A program made the position numbers and the translations under genes. Shown in pieces: positions 61,354-64,000 of a stretch of 64,000 nucleotides of DNA. The notes beneath the pieces are model-generated. The model was not told the origin of the DNA. It made no database searches and saw nothing but the letters and a program-made list of their open reading frames with translations. This DNA comes from an uncultured Bacteroidales bacterium. Its GTDB lineage: Bacteria > Bacteroidota > Bacteroidia > Bacteroidales > FEN-979. The stretch lies in assembly GCA_903877385.1 (NCBI GenBank), contig CAIRDP010000062.1:49712-113711 (forward strand). Reading direction: 5' to 3'. How positions within the stretch are numbered: the stretch's first letter is position 1; each line of letters opens with the position of its first letter.

Positions 61354-63756
61354 TTACCTTATGATAAGCAGCTTTGCTGTAATATATTTAGCGCCGCTCC
61401 GGATGCGGATGAGGTAGAGCCCTTGCGGCAATCCTGAGACATCCGCAGTAGTCAGTTTCGCCGTTATCGGCCGGGCTGATATGACCTCAAGCCCCTGGGA
61501 GTTAACTATGTTCAGGAGGGTATTTGGCGGAGGATCGGAGCTGAGCCGGAGTGAAAACTGGTTGGCAGCCGGGTTTGGAAAAACCTTCACGCTCATATCC
61601 GTTTGACCCTGGCTGTTATTAATTCCAAAGAACTGGTTCCCGTTCGGGAGCCTGTTCCTTTCAAAGGAGTTCCTTATCGTATCTACCTCTATTCCAAGCT
61701 TGCCAACTGAACCCTGGGGATTGGTCTCATTATAATCCCTTGCCCAGGTGTAAACGAAATCAAACTCCTCCTCGTCACCGGGTTTGAAGGTGAATGGGCC
61801 TGAACCCGACAATCCCCTCCTGTCGCCGGGCTTATTGCCTGCCGTTGTTTCGGTCCATTCCTCCGGCCCGTTCGGAGGAACACAGCCTGTTCCCCAGTTC
61901 AGGGTGTCGGATAAACCCGGGAACATGAAACTGCAGTCAGGACCGTAGCCGCCGGTCGAAGGATTGCCATTCCCCCCGTAAATGATATGAGTTCCGTCGA
62001 GCCATAATCCGCTGAGATAATCATAATACTGGATTGCATAATGCGGATCTGTCATATAGGGAGGCACCCCTGAGTTGTTAAAATACCTGAACCCCGTCAT
62101 CCCAAATCTTTCGTCATCCACTATACCGTTGCCGAAATTAATACCGTTTACACTTTCATTGCAGAGCTGGTGACCAAACTGGTCTTTCTTCGGATTATCA
62201 ATCCCATCGGCATCCTTGAGCGGGCCGCCTAAAATGGTCAATCCTTCGGCAGGGGGATGAGAGCCGTATGCTTCAGGCTGGCCGTTGCCGTCAATATCCA
62301 TTCCATTATAAACGTAACCCATTCCTCTTTGCACATCGCAGCCTACATAATCGTCATAGGCATACCCCAGGTCGAAGTCGGTCCACCAGCCAAGGTAAGT
62401 ATTGTGATAGGCCTGGGTCGAGCGGTTGAAGACCTCGAGGTGAAAAAATACCGAGTTGTTGAAAGCAGTATCGGCCGGCATGTTGAATTCATATGCCCAG
62501 ACGTGGATCTCGGTCCTGAGTTTCTTCCCCCAGGTCTCGGTATGCCTGTCCCGGTCGTCATTATACATGTAAAAAATGCACTGGTCGCCGTAAATTTTAG
62601 GATAATCCCCGTCAAAAGGGTTATAAATATTGTCGCCATTCATATCATAAAAGGGAGCCAGTAAACTTTGCTGGCCCAGTGCCGGATTCCCGTGGGCGGG
62701 CCATGTGAGGAAGCTTTCTGGAGGAGTATAGCCGGGATCCATCCAGTGATGTTTATGGTATTCTATCTGCCAGCCTTCAATTTTCCATACCCTGTTCCAG
62801 AGCGAATCATAGGAGTTCCCGTAAGCGGTTGAGTCGCTTACCGGACCTGGCCAGAAGTCGAAGTTACTCCCGGCCGGATTGATCGACGGGCCCTGTCCGT
62901 AAAGTGCAGCTGCAAGACAAAGGGAGTCCTTCGGATCCTTGCCCCCGATCCAGAATGCAGCACAATAAACAGGGCTTTTCTGGCTGCCTTTCGGTACATA
63001 GAATCCAGTGTGACCCTCTTTGGGATTCCAGAATTGGTTACACCTGGCATTGATCCGGGCTTCGACGTTGTTGATGTCGAGATTTGCCCATTGTATGTCG
63101 GGGATGGAAACAGTGATCTGGTTGTCGGAGCGCGGTACCTTGCCTTGCTTAGAATAAAGCACATAAACCAAAGTGTCGATCCCCCCGTAAAAAGGGGATG
63201 GGGTGAATTCGAATACAGAGTCGCTCAGGATTTCTATTGCTGTTGCCCTGTTGGAGTTAACCGACCTGAGGTAAACAGAATCGGAAGGATGCGGGTTCCA
63301 GATATGGGAAGAGACCTTGATCACCACCGGGATCCCTGCTGTGGCCTGAGCCTGGAAAGCTCCTGCACAGAAAACAGCCGAATCCATCCTGGTATTAACA
63401 ACAACCTTCGCCCAGTTTGAAAATAAAGTGGTATCGTCTGTATACCTGATGCGGTATGATATGATCCATCTGTAATCGTTCCGGTTGAACACAGTATCAT
63501 GAATTCTCAATTTCCCATCCGCGGTCTTTGCGACAGGCCCGTATCCAGGGCTTTCTACAAAAAATTGCCAGATCTCCATGGGCTTGCCCCTGGGATTCTG
63601 GTCATTGGCCATCACATCAACGACCATGTTTGAAAACGATATGTACATAACGCTGTCGTTCACGGCTACCGGATTATTCTGTGCCCTGAGTGAAGCTGCC
63701 GGCATAATGAATACCAGGAAGAACAGGATATTCAGGAAAGTGAAACGTGTTTTCAT
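61354..63756 (-). CDS. T9SS type A sorting-domain surface protein
   Basis: An 800-residue secreted protein. A signal peptide (FTFLNILFFLVFIMPAASLRA) precedes an N-terminal tandem-domain-like beta region (VAVNDSVMYISF, VMANDQNP). The central region has many Asp/Gly/Asn metal-binding-like loops (YDMNGDNIYNPFDGDYP, DIDGNGQPEA, DADGIDNPKKD). The C-terminus is a type A sorting domain (SVKVFPNPAANQFSLRL, ending GLYLIRI and AKLLIIR), which directs export through the type IX system and removal or anchoring at the surface. No catalytic motif is recognised. Confidence 0.9.
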   Translation of the reverse strand: MKTRFTFLNILFFLVFIMPAASLRAQNNPVAVNDSVMYISFSNMVVDVMANDQNPRGKPMEIWQFFVESPGYGPVAKTADGKLRIHDTVFNRNDYRWIISYRIRYTDDTTLFSNWAKVVVNTRMDSAVFCAGAFQAQATAGIPVVIKVSSHIWNPHPSDSVYLRSVNSNRATAIEILSDSVFEFTPSPFYGGIDTLVYVLYSKQGKVPRSDNQITVSIPDIQWANLDINNVEARINARCNQFWNPKEGHTGFYVPKGSQKSPVYCAAFWIGGKDPKDSLCLAAALYGQGPSINPAGSNFDFWPGPVSDSTAYGNSYDSLWNRVWKIEGWQIEYHKHHWMDPGYTPPESFLTWPAHGNPALGQQSLLAPFYDMNGDNIYNPFDGDYPKIYGDQCIFYMYNDDRDRHTETWGKKLRTEIHVWAYEFNMPADTAFNNSVFFHLEVFNRSTQAYHNTYLGWWTDFDLGYAYDDYVGCDVQRGMGYVYNGMDIDGNGQPEAYGSHPPAEGLTILGGPLKDADGIDNPKKDQFGHQLCNESVNGINFGNGIVDDERFGMTGFRYFNNSGVPPYMTDPHYAIQYYDYLSGLWLDGTHIIYGGNGNPSTGGYGPDCSFMFPGLSDTLNWGTGCVPPNGPEEWTETTAGNKPGDRRGLSGSGPFTFKPGDEEEFDFVYTWARDYNETNPQGSVGKLGIEVDTIRNSFERNRLPNGNQFFGINNSQGQTDMSVKVFPNPAANQFSLRLSSDPPPNTLLNIVNSQGLEVISARPITAKLTTADVSGLPQGLYLIRIRSGAKYITAKLLIIR

Positions 63757-63869
63757 AGCATCCCTGTTAAATAATGAAATGCAATATACGAATAAATAAC
63801 GGGATCCGGTCAACATTTTTTCAAGTATAATTTACAATGTACCACGTACAAATAAAAAAGTGATTAATT

Positions 63870-64000
63870 CTACTTTGGTACATTGAAATTATAATAACGT
63901 GCAATATCTCGTTGACGTTGAAGATGTCGTTTCTCTAGTTGTTCAAAGCGTTTGTCATCACTTGCATAATCATCTCCGGAACGTATTTCTTTGGCAATCA
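63870..64000 (-). CDS. C-terminal fragment of an unidentified gene
   Basis: The right window edge cuts this frame. On the minus strand it reads IAKEIRSGDDYASDDKRFEQ, then LEKRHLQRQRDIARYYN and NVPK before a TAG at 63870-63872. The fragment is charged and helical. I do not recognise the family. About 20 bases past its stop lies another degenerate heptamer piece (ACAATGTACCACGTACA). Confidence 0.45.
   Translation of the reverse strand, partial: IAKEIRSGDDYASDDKRFEQLEKRHLQRQRDIARYYNFNVPK

Overview
The window is chromosomal DNA of a Bacteroidota bacterium, most likely a Bacteroidales-like environmental lineage. Evidence includes a type IX secretion C-terminal sorting domain, a FISUMP-domain surface protein, a bTHX ribosomal protein, a DUF151-UVR nuclease, the YfhO and FadL families, near absence of Shine-Dalgarno sequences, and about two dozen intergenic matches to the Bacteroidota -7 promoter box TAnnTTTG. 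There are no rRNA or tRNA genes, phage, insertion sequence or CRISPR. The only RNA gene seen is RNase P RNA (rnpB). Both ends cut through a gene: thrH on the left and an unidentified gene on the right.

Layout. 1-8.1 kb: amino-acid metabolism (thrH end, a Cys/Met-type PLP enzyme with an esterase, gcvP) and a membrane pyrophosphatase. 8.3-11.1 kb: a tight operon of DUF151-UVR nuclease, thyA, folA and a lipoprotein. 11.1-16.8 kb (minus): dnaB with a GATase-like exported protein, then lpxK with an LpxR-type lipid A deacylase, and a lone receiver domain. 17-20.6 kb: DUF34 metal protein, CdsZ-type zinc ribbon and a TPR protein. 20.6-29.2 kb: FadL-like porin, Gly/Tyr-rich lipoprotein, proS, GIN-domain lipoprotein, PagL-type deacylase, mazG, PAP2 phosphatase, peroxiredoxin. 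29.4-33.7 kb: a TolC / MacB-like permease / MacA-like adaptor operon with no ATPase. 33.7-44.3 kb: gyrB, wecB, rnpB, a MATE exporter, a glycosyltransferase with YfhO, rpmH, pepD. 44.4-49.8 kb is the most accessory-looking stretch: a HepT/MntA-like pair, DUF5674 and its partner, a decayed nucleotidyltransferase fragment, and a 1281-residue repeat protein. 50-63.8 kb: PqqD-like protein, OPT transporter, rsmG, bTHX, trmH-like, a TPR membrane protein, fmt, hup, an outer-membrane barrel, mpg, a methyltransferase, recQ, and a T9SS cargo protein.

How the genes fit together. Four genes touch lipid A or lipid phosphates (lpxK, LpxR-like, PagL-like, PAP2), which suggests active outer-membrane remodelling. 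Nucleotide supply (thyA, folA, mazG) and DNA transactions (dnaB, gyrB, recQ, mpg, hup) are well represented. rnpB lets the spacing of the -7 box be calibrated, and dnaB and the LpxR gene then look nearly leaderless.

Most unusual signals. Two arrays of the heptamer ATGTACC (12 and 14 perfect copies) lie 3.5 kb apart in the same orientation. The second fills the predicted 5' leader of recQ, between a -7 box and the start codon. Other small-scale structures are tandem GGCGC palindromes upstream of gyrB, degenerate CCCAGTACC repeats in three gaps, and a perfect 13-bp hairpin between the OPT and PqqD genes.
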